NCBI RefSeq assembly: GCF_050038885.1
Contig: NZ_CP143624.1
Span: 930,001 to 994,000, forward strand
Reading direction: 5' to 3'
DNA from: Myxococcus flavus
GTDB lineage: Bacteria > Myxococcota > Myxococcia > Myxococcales > Myxococcaceae
Length of the DNA: 64,000 nt
This document shows, in pieces, positions 41,757 through 50,996 of the stretch. The first letter of the stretch is position 1. Each line of letters opens with the position of its first letter. Below the pieces are notes generated by a model. That model had not been told where the DNA came from. It worked only from the letters and a program-made list of their open reading frames with translations, and searched no databases. The translations under genes were made by a program, and so were the position numbers.

Positions 41757-44700
41757 CTACCGCGCGTCCGCGCCCGGTGCCCGCGTCTCCTCCGGCGTGG
41801 CGGACACGAGCCCGGCGAGCGTCTCCACGTAGGCCGCGGCCACGCGGAGGAAGCGCGCGCCCTTCACGCCGGTGAGGTACTGCCGCTTCATCGCGCGCGT
41901 GGCCCCCACGTAGAACATGGCGCGGCGGATGCGCTCATTCTCCCGGGCAGAGCGCTCGCGTGCCCCCGCCATCCACTGCTCCGCGGTGTCCAGCGCGTCC
42001 AGGCCCGCGAAGAAGACGATGGGGCACTCGTGCCCCTTGCACGAGAACACCGTGGTGGCGCGCACGTGGTCCACGCCGCTGACGCGGAAGTCCGTCACGT
42101 TGCGGCCACCCTTGCCGCCGTAGGCCTCCGCGGGCACGCCCGCGCGCTTGAGCGCCTCCGTGAACTGGGAGGGCATGACGGGCGCCACCACGAGGATGTC
42201 GCTGGGGTGGACGCCCTCTTCGCGAATGAGACGGGCCACCTCGCGGGCGACCTGCCGTGCCTCGCTGGCGCTGGAGGCGAATCCACGCACCTGCGGCAGC
42301 ACGCCGCCGCGCTCGGTGGACTGGACGCGGAAGAGCCCCTCCAGCGTCTCCTCCGGGAGCCAGACGAGCCCCTCGCGCGCCAGCTCGCCCACCTTCATGT
42401 ATTCGCGCATGCCGGGCTCGGCCGCGCCGTGCTGGCGCAGCGGGTCCAGCACCACATTGAAGGCCACGTCGAGGATGTCCCGGGTGGCGCGGAACGTCTC
42501 CTTCAGCACGCGCGTGCGCCCCCGGAAGGACAGCCCTTCGGGGAGCTGCTCCTTGAGCGCGTCGATGGGCACCTGGCCATAGACGTTCTGCGAGTCGTCC
42601 ATGAAGAGCTGGAAGCAGCGCACCTCGCGCCCGTCCGGCAGCGTGTCCGGGCGCACCAGCCCGTGGAGCATGGCCAGCGCCTTGGCGTCCATGTCCTGGG
42701 CCTCGTCCACGAAGACACCGTCGAAGGCCCCGGGGGCGATGCGGCGCAGGGCGCCCACGTGCTTCACCGTCACCCGGGAGCGCAGCTCGCGCACCCGCAG
42801 CCGGCCCGCGCGCTGGGCAATGGCCTCCACCAGCAGCTTGTCCACCAGCGGCGCCAGCGCCCGGTTGAAGAAGGACACCAGCACCTGCGCCTCGGGGTGC
42901 TCCAGCAGGTACCGCGCCACCCAGTGCGCCAGCACATATGTCTTGCCGCTGCCCGCCACGCCGCGCACCAGGTGGTGCCCGTCATCGAAGCGCCGCTCGA
43001 AGAGGGACACCTGCTCGTGCGTGAAGAGCGGACGGCCGGGCCGCGCGCCCGCGATTTCCGCGCCCAGGTCCACCGGCACGGGGGGCGGAGGCGGAGGCGG
43101 CGCGCGCTGCGGGACGGGCAGCGGCTCCAGCCGCAAGGCGTCCCCCGGGAGCACCCGCAGGCGCGGCAGCAGCGACAGGAAGCGCTGGGGGATGGTGGCG
43201 GCGCGGGCCTCGTCGCGAGAGGCCAGCACCAGCAGGTAGTCCTTCGCGCGGCTGGCGGCCACGTTGAGCATGGGCACCAGCGTGTGCGGCGGAAAGGGCC
43301 GCCCCCCGGCGACGGTGTCCACCAGCACCACGTCGTACTGGGTGCCCTGCTGGCGGTGGATGGTGGAGGCGCTGAAGACGTCGCCGCGCAGCCCCGCCGC
43401 GTTGCCCAGCCGGCGCAGCAGCGCGGCCTGGGCCCGGTACGGCGTGACGCACAGCACGCTGAGGCCGGAGCGCACCGCCTCCCGCGCCAGGGACACGGCG
43501 AGGTTTGCGGACAGCTCGCGCTGGTAGCCCGAGCCCGTCTCCCCACGTCCGTGCGTCAGCCGCTTCACATCGCGCGTGAGGCCATCCAGCACCACCCACC
43601 CCGCGCGCGTCTCCGGGAACGCCGCCACCGGCGCGGGCCGCTCCGCGCGGGCCTTCACGCCGTCACCGTCCTCCAGCGCGCCGCCATAACAGAAGTGGCT
43701 CACCACCTTCGCGATGTGCGGGTGCATGCGGTGCTGGGTGCGCAGCAGCAGCACGTCCGCGCGCGCCGCGTCCCGCACCGCGTCCTCCAGGTGGGACAGG
43801 CCGCTGCCGCGAAGCCACTTCTGCGTGCCCTTGCCGGCGCCCTCGGCGGCGCGGCTCACCGGGCCGATCTGCTTCGGGTCTCCCGCGAGCGTCACCCGCT
43901 CCGCCAGGGGCCCCATCAGCGCGGTCGCCGCGCGCGTCACCATGCCCGCCTCGTCCACCACCAGCCGCGCGAAGTGCTGCTTTCCCTCCAGCTCCGAGAC
44001 GAGGCGGAGCGCGCGGTGCACGGTGAGCACCACCAGCGGACAGTCCCCCTTCTCCACCTCCTTGAGCGTGGGGTCCTTCACCTTGCCGCGCAGGCCCCGC
44101 AGCTCCGCCTGGAGCTTGGCCAGCTCGTGCGCGGGCCCGCCTCGCATGCGCTGGAGGATGAGCTCCCGCTCCCGCTCCTCGATGCTGGCGCGCAGCTTGC
44201 CCCCCTTGGTGTCCTCCAGCATGACGGTGGGCAGCTTCGCCAGCGCCTCGCTCGCGCCCGTGCCTCCGCGGAAGATGCTGCGCGCCAGGGGCCGCAAGGG
44301 GATGGGCTCGCGCTCCAGCAGCGCGCTGACGCGGAGGACCAGCTCGTCCGCGGCGCGGTTGGTGGGCGCCACGGCCAGGATGCGCTCGCCGGGGTAGGCG
44401 CGCAGCGCACGCGCGATGAGGTCCGCGACGGCCGTCGTCTTGCCCGTACCCGGAGGCCCCCAGATGCAGCCCCAGGGCTGACGCCACAGTCGGTCCGCCG
44501 GGAGCAGCAGCTCATCCTGCGGAGACAGCGCGGCCGGAGGCGCCTCACCACACGCCCGGCGCAGGGACTCGGCGAGCGCGTCCTGCCGCTCTTCATAGGC
44601 CGACGCCGCCGCGCACAGTGCCTCCGCGAAGTCATAGGGGCGGTAGCACCAACGGTCGGCGGACAGCGCGCGGCGGTCCACGTCGTCGCCGTGGCTGGGC

Positions 44701-45398
44701 GCTGCGAAGACGCGGCCCGATTCGAAGTCCAGGTGGACGACGTCGCCGCCGAAGACGCACTCCTCGCCCTGGAAGCCCAGCACCGTGCCGCCCGACCAGT
44801 CCGGGTCCGCCGCCGGCCTCGGGATGAGGGACAGCACGCCCGGCCCCTGGAGGCTGACCTCACGCACGTCCTGGAGCAGCTGCGCGCGGTACTGGCTGCG
44901 CTCGGACAGCAGCGCCTCCCGCAGGTCCTCGGGCAGGTACGCGGGCGGGGACCAGAGCTCGCGCCGCTTGCCGCTGGCCACCGCGGCCCGCATCGCCTCG
45001 CGCTCGGCGGGGCTCACGTCCTCGGACGCGGAGACGTCACGGGACGGGACATCCTCCGGCGACTCCCGGCCCCGCGCCATCCGCGACACGAGCAGCGGAT
45101 TCGGCGCCCGCGCCACCTCCGCGTCGGGCTCGGGAGGCACCGGCGCCTGGGGCGCCTCGGCGCGCACCGCATTCTCGGTGCGCCGCAGCGCGACCTCCTC
45201 TTCCCGAGGCGGCTCCGGCACCACGAGCGTGTTGCGCCAGCGCGGCACCGGGCCGTTTCGCCGCGCGGGGGCGACAGCGGGCGGCGGCGCGTCGTCGTAC
45301 TCGATGTGCAGCTCTCGCGTGGAAGCAGACGCCCCCGAGGCCCCGGCCTCGGGTTCCGCCGCCTCACCTGCCCTGCCCGCGTCCGGCCCTCCGCTCAT
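41757..45398 (-). CDS. Fusion of two superfamily-1 helicases (Upf1/DNA2-type plus UvrD/Rep-type)
   Basis: 1213 residues, cytosolic. Residues 1-150 are low-complexity and charged. First motor, about 300-690: Walker A GPPGTGKTT near 314-322, VLTVHRALRLV, Walker B ARLVVDEAGMV, AGDPKQIGPV, LLRTQHRMHPHI and late ASTIHRQQGTQYDVVLVDTV with NVAASRAKDYLLV. These are the AAA_11/AAA_12 motifs of Upf1/DNA2/NAM7 helicases (5'-3' type). A Pro-rich linker (about 735-760) joins a second motor, about 785-1190: GVAGSGKTY near 812-820, VFVDEAQDMDAKAL, FMDDSQNVYG, LKETFRATRDI and TVFSCKGHECPIVFFAG, a UvrD/Rep-type engine. Both look catalytically intact. Confidence 0.88.
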   Translation of the reverse strand: MSGGPDAGRAGEAAEPEAGASGASASTRELHIEYDDAPPPAVAPARRNGPVPRWRNTLVVPEPPREEEVALRRTENAVRAEAPQAPVPPEPDAEVARAPNPLLVSRMARGRESPEDVPSRDVSASEDVSPAEREAMRAAVASGKRRELWSPPAYLPEDLREALLSERSQYRAQLLQDVREVSLQGPGVLSLIPRPAADPDWSGGTVLGFQGEECVFGGDVVHLDFESGRVFAAPSHGDDVDRRALSADRWCYRPYDFAEALCAAASAYEERQDALAESLRRACGEAPPAALSPQDELLLPADRLWRQPWGCIWGPPGTGKTTAVADLIARALRAYPGERILAVAPTNRAADELVLRVSALLEREPIPLRPLARSIFRGGTGASEALAKLPTVMLEDTKGGKLRASIEERERELILQRMRGGPAHELAKLQAELRGLRGKVKDPTLKEVEKGDCPLVVLTVHRALRLVSELEGKQHFARLVVDEAGMVTRAATALMGPLAERVTLAGDPKQIGPVSRAAEGAGKGTQKWLRGSGLSHLEDAVRDAARADVLLLRTQHRMHPHIAKVVSHFCYGGALEDGDGVKARAERPAPVAAFPETRAGWVVLDGLTRDVKRLTHGRGETGSGYQRELSANLAVSLAREAVRSGLSVLCVTPYRAQAALLRRLGNAAGLRGDVFSASTIHRQQGTQYDVVLVDTVAGGRPFPPHTLVPMLNVAASRAKDYLLVLASRDEARAATIPQRFLSLLPRLRVLPGDALRLEPLPVPQRAPPPPPPPVPVDLGAEIAGARPGRPLFTHEQVSLFERRFDDGHHLVRGVAGSGKTYVLAHWVARYLLEHPEAQVLVSFFNRALAPLVDKLLVEAIAQRAGRLRVRELRSRVTVKHVGALRRIAPGAFDGVFVDEAQDMDAKALAMLHGLVRPDTLPDGREVRCFQLFMDDSQNVYGQVPIDALKEQLPEGLSFRGRTRVLKETFRATRDILDVAFNVVLDPLRQHGAAEPGMREYMKVGELAREGLVWLPEETLEGLFRVQSTERGGVLPQVRGFASSASEARQVAREVARLIREEGVHPSDILVVAPVMPSQFTEALKRAGVPAEAYGGKGGRNVTDFRVSGVDHVRATTVFSCKGHECPIVFFAGLDALDTAEQWMAGARERSARENERIRRAMFYVGATRAMKRQYLTGVKGARFLRVAAAYVETLAGLVSATPEETRAPGADAR

Positions 45399-45702
45399 CG
45401 GACGCGTGGCCTCCGCACCTCACCAGGCACCGGCCCTGGGCCAACGGAGTCCCACGGGGCCGTCCTGTCCGCTGAGGCTGAGGAAAAGGCTGCGACTGCC
45501 ATGAGGTGCACTCGAGGACCTACACTTCACGACCTGTCCACCCGAACAGGTCGCCACATGTAAGAGGGCGGCCAAGGTAGGGGAGGCCTGGATCGCCGTC
45601 AATGCGCCACACTTCGGGTGCATTCCCGGGTACACCCCTCCAGCCGGGCTTGCTTCTGTATCGTCCCGATGTTCTGGGAGGAAGCCCCGCCCCCTCTCCG
45701 AC
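45399..45702. other. 304-bp divergent promoter region
   Basis: Lies between the dual-helicase start (45398, minus) and the radical SAM start (45703, plus). The only structure I see is the inverted repeat at 45530-45553, listed separately. Confidence 0.45.
45530..45553. promoter_or_regulatory. 24-bp inverted repeat in a divergent promoter region
   Basis: CGACCTGT (45530-45537) is perfectly mirrored by ACAGGTCG (45546-45553) around an eight-base centre. It is about 150 bp from either start codon, a plausible operator. Confidence 0.45.
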
Positions 45703-47718
45703 ATGGCCCCTCAGACGCGCTACGCCCATCCCTTCCTGCCCACCACCCGCGCCGACATGCAGGCCCGGGGCTGGGAACAGTGCGACATCATCATCGTGAC
45801 GGGCGACGCGTACGTGGACCACCCGGCCTTCGGCCCGGTGCTCATCGCACGCTTCCTGGAGGGCCGCGGCTTCAAGGTGGGCCTCCTGCCGCAGCCGGAC
45901 TGGCACTCGGCCGAGCCCTTCAAGGCCCTGGGGCCCCCGCGCCTGTTCTTCGGCGTGGCCGCGGGCAACCTGGACTCGATGCTCAACCGGCTGACGGCCC
46001 AGAAGAAGAACCGCTCCGAGGACCAGTACAGCCCCGGCGGGCGGACCAACTGCCGGCCCGATCGCGCCACCATCGTCTACGCGCAGCGCTGCCGCGAGGC
46101 CTATCCCGACGTCCCCATCATCCTGGGCGGCATCGAGGCCAGCCTCCGCCGCATCGCGCACTTCGACTACTGGAGCGAGAAGGTTCGCCGCTCCATCCTC
46201 TTCGACGCCAAGGCGGACCTGCTCGTCTTCGGCATGGGCGAGCGCCCCATCATGGAGGTCGCGGACCGCATGCGCCGGGGTGAGCGCATCCAGGACATCC
46301 GCGACGTGCGCGGCACCGCGTACATCATCAACGACGAGGAGATGCGCGCGCTGGAGGCGGACCCGGCCCGGCGCGCCGTGGACCGCAAGACGGTGGTGCT
46401 GCCCTCCTACGAGCAGGTCATCGAGGACAAGCACGCCTTCGCGGTGATGAGCCGCGACTTCCAGATGGAGACCAACCCGGGCAACGCGCGGCCGCTGGCG
46501 CAGCGTCACGGCAACCGCGCCATCTACATGAACCCGCCCGCGCTCCCGCTGGAGGACGGCGTGGGCACCGCCCATGCCGACACCCCGTCGGTGGCCATGG
46601 ACGAGCTGTACGACCTGCCCTTCAACCGCGTGCCGCACCCGATGTACCAGGAGCGCATCCCCGCCTACGAGACGGTGAAGCACTCCATCGTGCTCATGCG
46701 CGGGTGCTTCGGCGGCTGCACCTTCTGCTCCATCACCGAGCACGAGGGCCGCGTCATCCAGAGCCGCTCCGCGGAGAGCGTGCTGCGCGAGGTCCGCGCC
46801 CTGCGCCGCATGGGCGACTTCCGGGGCACCATCACCGACCTGGGGGGCCCCACCGCCAACATGTACAAGCTCAAGTGCAAGAGCGAGGACATCGAGAAGC
46901 GGTGCCGCAAGCTGTCCTGCGTCCACCCGGGCGTGTGCGAGAACCTCCAGACGGACCACGGGCCGCTCATCAGCCTCATGCAGGACGTGCGCAAGGAGGA
47001 CGGCGTCAAGCACGTCTTCATCGCCAGCGGCGTGCGGTACGACCTGGCGGAGCGCTCGCCGGAGTACGTGAAGGAGCTGGCCGCGCACCACGTGGGCGGG
47101 CAGCTGTCGGTGGCGCCGGAGCACGTGTCCCCGCGCGTGCTGGAGAAGATGAAGAAGCCCGGCATCGAGAGCTTCGAGCGCTTCCAGCAGATGTTCGCCT
47201 GCGCCAGCGAGGAGGCCGGCAAGGAGCAGTACGACATCCCCTACTTCATCAGCGGCCACCCGGGCTCCACGCTGGAGGACATGGTGGAGCTGGCGCTGTG
47301 GTTGAAGAAGAACGGGAAGCGGCCCCGGCAGGTGCAGGACTTCATCCCCACCCCCATGGCCATGGCCACCGCCATGTACTTCACGGGGCTGGACCCGCTG
47401 AAGATGGAGCCCGTCTACACGGCGCAGGGCCTGCGCGAGAAGCGGCTCCAGAAGGCGCTGCTGCTCTACTGGAACCCGGAGCAGTGGCCCCTGGCGCGCG
47501 AGGCGCTGAAGCAGGCCGGCCGCGAGGACCTCATCGGCCGCGGCCCACACGCGCTCGTCCCGCCGGAGTCGCCCGCCGAGGCCGCGCGCCGCCAGCGCGC
47601 CGAGCGCGATGCCCACGAGGGCTCCGCCACGCCGCGCCAGGACGCCGCGCCCCGGGGTGGCCCCCGTGGCCCCGGCCGCTCCCGGCCGCACCGCCCCGGC
47701 GGGCCGCGCGCCCGCTGA
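45703..47718 (+). CDS. YgiQ-family radical SAM protein
   Basis: 671 residues, near the family's usual size. The N-terminal B12-binding-like domain contains CDIIIVTGDAYVDHPAFG and LFFGVAAGNLDSMLN, a YgiQ hallmark, and YWSEKVRRSILFDAKADLL. The radical SAM cluster motif is CxxxCxxC at Cys335, Cys339 and Cys342 (RGCFGGCTFC). The C-terminal about 65 residues are a basic, Pro/Gly/Arg-rich tail. The substrate of YgiQ proteins is unknown; a radical methylation or rearrangement is presumed. Gene symbol by family only. Confidence 0.9.
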   Translation: MAPQTRYAHPFLPTTRADMQARGWEQCDIIIVTGDAYVDHPAFGPVLIARFLEGRGFKVGLLPQPDWHSAEPFKALGPPRLFFGVAAGNLDSMLNRLTAQKKNRSEDQYSPGGRTNCRPDRATIVYAQRCREAYPDVPIILGGIEASLRRIAHFDYWSEKVRRSILFDAKADLLVFGMGERPIMEVADRMRRGERIQDIRDVRGTAYIINDEEMRALEADPARRAVDRKTVVLPSYEQVIEDKHAFAVMSRDFQMETNPGNARPLAQRHGNRAIYMNPPALPLEDGVGTAHADTPSVAMDELYDLPFNRVPHPMYQERIPAYETVKHSIVLMRGCFGGCTFCSITEHEGRVIQSRSAESVLREVRALRRMGDFRGTITDLGGPTANMYKLKCKSEDIEKRCRKLSCVHPGVCENLQTDHGPLISLMQDVRKEDGVKHVFIASGVRYDLAERSPEYVKELAAHHVGGQLSVAPEHVSPRVLEKMKKPGIESFERFQQMFACASEEAGKEQYDIPYFISGHPGSTLEDMVELALWLKKNGKRPRQVQDFIPTPMAMATAMYFTGLDPLKMEPVYTAQGLREKRLQKALLLYWNPEQWPLAREALKQAGREDLIGRGPHALVPPESPAEAARRQRAERDAHEGSATPRQDAAPRGGPRGPGRSRPHRPGGPRAR

Positions 47719-47822
47719 GCCCGCACCACCCACCGGGCACCCCACCGTGCCCGCCCGGCGTCCGGGCGGCTCCGATGCGGCCGGTTGAATAAACCGCCGC
47801 CATTTTCGTCGGGCCTCCCACC

Positions 47823-48443
47823 ATGCTCAGCCTTCTCTCCGCGTTGTGGCTCGCGACGGTTCCCCTGGAAGCCTCGGAACAGCCCGTGGTCCGGCCGCCG
47901 CCTCCGCAGTGCCTGTTCGCCCAGGGGCGCTCGGTGTGCGGGTATCAGTGCAAGTCCAATGGGACGCAGGCCGCTTGCGCCCGGACGCCCTACGGCATCT
48001 GTGAGGTGCTGGTCGGGGGCGTGCACTGTTGGGACCCGCCCCTGGCCGCCATCCAGCACCCGCCCACCCGGGGCGCGAAGCCCGAGTGCAAGGAGAGCCG
48101 GGGCCAGGTGGCCTGCGGCTACAACTGCCGCCAGTTCAACGGCGAGGTGGCCTGCAACCGGACGCCCTATGGCGTGTGCTCCACGAACTTCAACCAGCTG
48201 AAGTGCTGGGACCCGCCGGACGCGGTCATCCACCAGTACGGCGCGGAGACGCCCGCGCCCCGCTGCCTCAACGCCTCCGAGGCCCTGGCTTGCGGCTACG
48301 ACTGCAAAGCCACTCGCACGGAGGTTCAATGCGCGGCCACGCCCGACGGCGTGTGCCGGCTCGACAACCAGCGCTTCAGCTGCTTCGACCCGCCGTCGCT
48401 GCTGCACTGCGACCACAGCGCGCCGCCACCGCCCCGGCACTGA
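47823..48443 (+). CDS. Exported protein with three Cys-rich tandem modules
   Basis: 206 residues. Signal peptide about 1-18. The mature protein is three repeats of about 55 residues, each with six Cys in the order C-x(7-9)-CGY-x-C-(x)-C-ARTPYG-x-C-(x)-CWDPP. Module starts are near residues 30, 91 and 151; the GYxCK and TPYGVC words recur in all three. Disulfide-rich surface modules of this kind may bind a ligand or resist proteolysis. No family is recognised, and the repeats are nearly identical in spacing. Confidence 0.68.
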   Translation: MLSLLSALWLATVPLEASEQPVVRPPPPQCLFAQGRSVCGYQCKSNGTQAACARTPYGICEVLVGGVHCWDPPLAAIQHPPTRGAKPECKESRGQVACGYNCRQFNGEVACNRTPYGVCSTNFNQLKCWDPPDAVIHQYGAETPAPRCLNASEALACGYDCKATRTEVQCAATPDGVCRLDNQRFSCFDPPSLLHCDHSAPPPPRH

Positions 48444-48584
48444 GGTCACACCGCGAGCGCGTGTGGCTCCGCACGCGCGACGAGCCCACAGGGGAGGCCA
48501 GGCCCCCCTTTGCGGCGCTTCGCGGCTCCGGATAGGGTGCGCCGCCTTTCGCAACATCGCGACACATCCAGGAGCACGAAGACG

Positions 48585-49085
48585 ATGCCGAGGACTTCCC
48601 AGGAGCAGACCCAGGAGCGCCACGCGTTCCTGCTCGACCTCTTCCGCCAGCAGCCGGACATCAGCAGCAAGGAGGCGCTGGAGTCCTTCAAGCAGAAGTT
48701 TGGCGGCACCATCAACATGAAGACCTTCAACCAGCTCCGTGAGCAGGCCGAGGACGAGGCCGCGTCGGCCGCCGCCGCGCCCGCGCCCACCCCCGAGGTG
48801 GAGCCCGAGCCCGAGGCCGAAGAGACGGAGCCGGTGGTGGATGACGCCGCGGCCCGCCTGAAGGCCGCCGCGGCCCCGGAGGCCCTCAACGGCGCGCCCG
48901 CCGCCCCGGCCAAGAAGCCCAAGGCGAAGGGCAGCGGCCCGAAGAACATCTTCGTCGACGCGCCGAAGGAGCACCTCACCTTCCTGGAGGGCATCATCCA
49001 GCAGTTCCAGGAGGCCGGCGCCGCCAACATCCGCATCGACCACGCCACGGACCGCTGGATGGTCGTCGTGGTGGACTCGAAGTAG
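48585..49085 (+). CDS. Hypothetical protein, 166 aa, with acidic Ala/Pro linker
   Basis: The ATG at 48585 has AGGAG ten bases upstream. N-terminal about 55 residues are helical (HAFLLDLFRQQPDISSKEALESFKQKF, a possible helix-turn-helix-like unit). A low-complexity A/P/E linker spans about 60-115, with the basic stretch KKPKAKGSGPKN near its end. The C-terminal domain of about 50 residues begins IFVDAPKEHLTFLEGIIQQF and ends IRIDHATDRWMVVVVDSK. Soluble; function unknown. Confidence 0.6.
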   Translation: MPRTSQEQTQERHAFLLDLFRQQPDISSKEALESFKQKFGGTINMKTFNQLREQAEDEAASAAAAPAPTPEVEPEPEAEETEPVVDDAAARLKAAAAPEALNGAPAAPAKKPKAKGSGPKNIFVDAPKEHLTFLEGIIQQFQEAGAANIRIDHATDRWMVVVVDSK

Positions 49086-49139
49086 TCAGGAGCTCCTTCC
49101 CGGCCAGGCGGCGTGTCCGCCTGACCGGAATCAGTGCCG

Positions 49140-50777
49140 TCAACGTTTGGCGGACGGCGCCAGCATCTCGAGCGGGAGTGGCTCGGAACCGGACAGCCGG
49201 CTCACTTCCAGCGCCGGGCCCACCCCACTCACACGCGCGCCCCGGAATCCCGTGGCGTCAGCGGCGTCCTCCTCCCACGCCACGAACCAGGCGTCACCGT
49301 CCCACACCACCACGGGCGCGCGTGATGTCGCCCCGGCGGGCAGGACGACGGGCACGTCGAGCAACCTTCCATCCAGGCTCACCCGAGCGGCCAGCATGCC
49401 CGGCGTGCCGGAGAGGTTCTCGCTCCAGACCGCCAGGTAGGCGTCGTCGCCGCGCGCGGCGGCCACCGGCGGCTTGTGCTTCGACGGGCGCGTGAGCCGC
49501 AGCGCCGGCCTGTCCTTCACCGTGTCGTCGTGCGTCACACGGGTCGCCAGGATTTCGTGCGGGCCGAATTCATCCGTGCCCGTGGTCGTGCCCGCGTAGG
49601 TGACGAGGAACTTGTGGTCTCCGGCCGCCACGGCGGGCGCAAGCTCCTCTGGGAAGTCCCCCGAGGAGATGGTGAAGCCCGACTTCGAGCCCAGGATGCT
49701 TCCGTTGTCCCCCACCCGGACACCGCGCACGCGGTGGTGCCCCGTCCGGGTGTCATCCCAGACGACGAGCGACTTGTTGCCGCTGGGCGCCACGCGAGGC
49801 ACTGTCTGGTCGCCCGCGCCCGTGGCGATTCCGAAGGCCGCGGGCCCGTCCAACGCGAGGTCCTTGCGGAAACGGGCGCCGTAGACATCCTGCGTGCCGT
49901 TCTTGTCGTCCTGCCACACGACGAAGAAGTGGTTGCCCGTCCACGTCACGTCGGGGACCGTCTGTGCGCCCTCGCGGACGACGAGCGGGACACCGCCCGG
50001 CCCGTCCAGCCGGGTGCCGTCTTTCTTCACCCGGTTTCCGAAGAGGTCCGGCGTGAGGATCCCACCGCGCTCGTCGCTCCAGACGACCAGGAACTGCTTG
50101 CCATCCCAGGCCACGGCCGGGCTGATGGCCATGTTGGAGGCGGAGACGGAGAGCTGCGTGCGCTCGGACACGTCTCCGTCGGACGTCACACGAATGGCAT
50201 TGATGATGCTCTCCACGTCGCCCACGAAGGGGAAGGCGAGCAGACACAGCTCATGCGCGCAGGCGATGCCAGGAGGCCCCCGTACCTCATCGGAGCCGAA
50301 GACGACGAACCGGCGGCGCACGTCCCCGTCGCGCTCGACATGGGCGGCCACCAGGCCGGACGCGCTGACCCAGGTGACGAGGAAGAACTTGCCGTCCCAG
50401 GCCACACGGGGCTGCCCGCCATCCAGCCCACTGCCCGCGTTGATGGGGAAGCCTCCGGGGTCGAGCACCTTTCCCTTGGGCGTCACACGCGCGCCGAAGA
50501 CGCCTCCCTCGCGTTCGTCCTGCCAGACGACCAGGAACTGTTTGCCATCGAAGGCCACGCCCTCGCCCGGACGTCCCGTGAGCGGCGTCTTCGCCATGCG
50601 CGTTCTCGCCTCGGACGGGATGGACAGACCCGCCCGCCCGTCCAACGCCTCCCAGACCTCCTCTGGCACTTCATCCGGTGGCTCATCCGACGGCATCCCG
50701 CAGGCGGACAGCAGGACTCCCAGCAACACGCCGCCCCACCGCGCCACCCGCGCGGGCTTCCACTTCGCCTGACGCAT
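49140..50777 (-). CDS. Lipoprotein with beta-propeller-like repeats
   Basis: 545 residues from the ATG at 50777 (GGGGAG six bases upstream). Lipobox LSAC near residues 22-25. About ten repeats of 45-50 residues carry the pattern VAWDGKQFLVVWQDER...GVFGARV (for example FDGKQFLVVWQDE, WDGKQFLVVWSDERGG, WTGNHFFVVWQDDKNG, SGNKSLVVWDDTRTG, WDGDAWFVAWEED). Tryptophan/aromatic-rich blades like these form beta-propellers, likely surface exposed and ligand binding. No enzymatic motif. Divergent from the ChaN-like gene. Confidence 0.75.
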   Translation of the reverse strand: MRQAKWKPARVARWGGVLLGVLLSACGMPSDEPPDEVPEEVWEALDGRAGLSIPSEARTRMAKTPLTGRPGEGVAFDGKQFLVVWQDEREGGVFGARVTPKGKVLDPGGFPINAGSGLDGGQPRVAWDGKFFLVTWVSASGLVAAHVERDGDVRRRFVVFGSDEVRGPPGIACAHELCLLAFPFVGDVESIINAIRVTSDGDVSERTQLSVSASNMAISPAVAWDGKQFLVVWSDERGGILTPDLFGNRVKKDGTRLDGPGGVPLVVREGAQTVPDVTWTGNHFFVVWQDDKNGTQDVYGARFRKDLALDGPAAFGIATGAGDQTVPRVAPSGNKSLVVWDDTRTGHHRVRGVRVGDNGSILGSKSGFTISSGDFPEELAPAVAAGDHKFLVTYAGTTTGTDEFGPHEILATRVTHDDTVKDRPALRLTRPSKHKPPVAAARGDDAYLAVWSENLSGTPGMLAARVSLDGRLLDVPVVLPAGATSRAPVVVWDGDAWFVAWEEDAADATGFRGARVSGVGPALEVSRLSGSEPLPLEMLAPSAKR

Positions 50778-50996
50778 ACGTTGCTCCCCTCTGGTTCGAC
50801 AGGCGGCAACGTCATGCGCGAGAGGAGACGCAACAATCCGCCCGGTGGGGAGGGAAACGCATCCAGCCCGGGGACCTGTGGCCATCCCGTCGGGTCCCCC
50901 CGCGAACGCCCTCCCCCAACGGCTGTCACCGGTCCACCACCGTGCCCACCCGGATGTGGTCCCCGGCGCCTGCCTTGTGGATGAATGGCGTGCGTG

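Noticed and set aside
41703..45563. A 1286-codon open frame antisense to the dual helicase
   Set aside because: It has no domain and is rich in Arg, Gly, His, Ala and Gln, as expected for the complement of a GC-rich gene; the opposite strand encodes clear helicase motifs.
49476..50984. 502-codon plus-strand frame opposite the propeller lipoprotein
   Set aside because: No start signal or domain; the minus strand has repeats and a lipobox.
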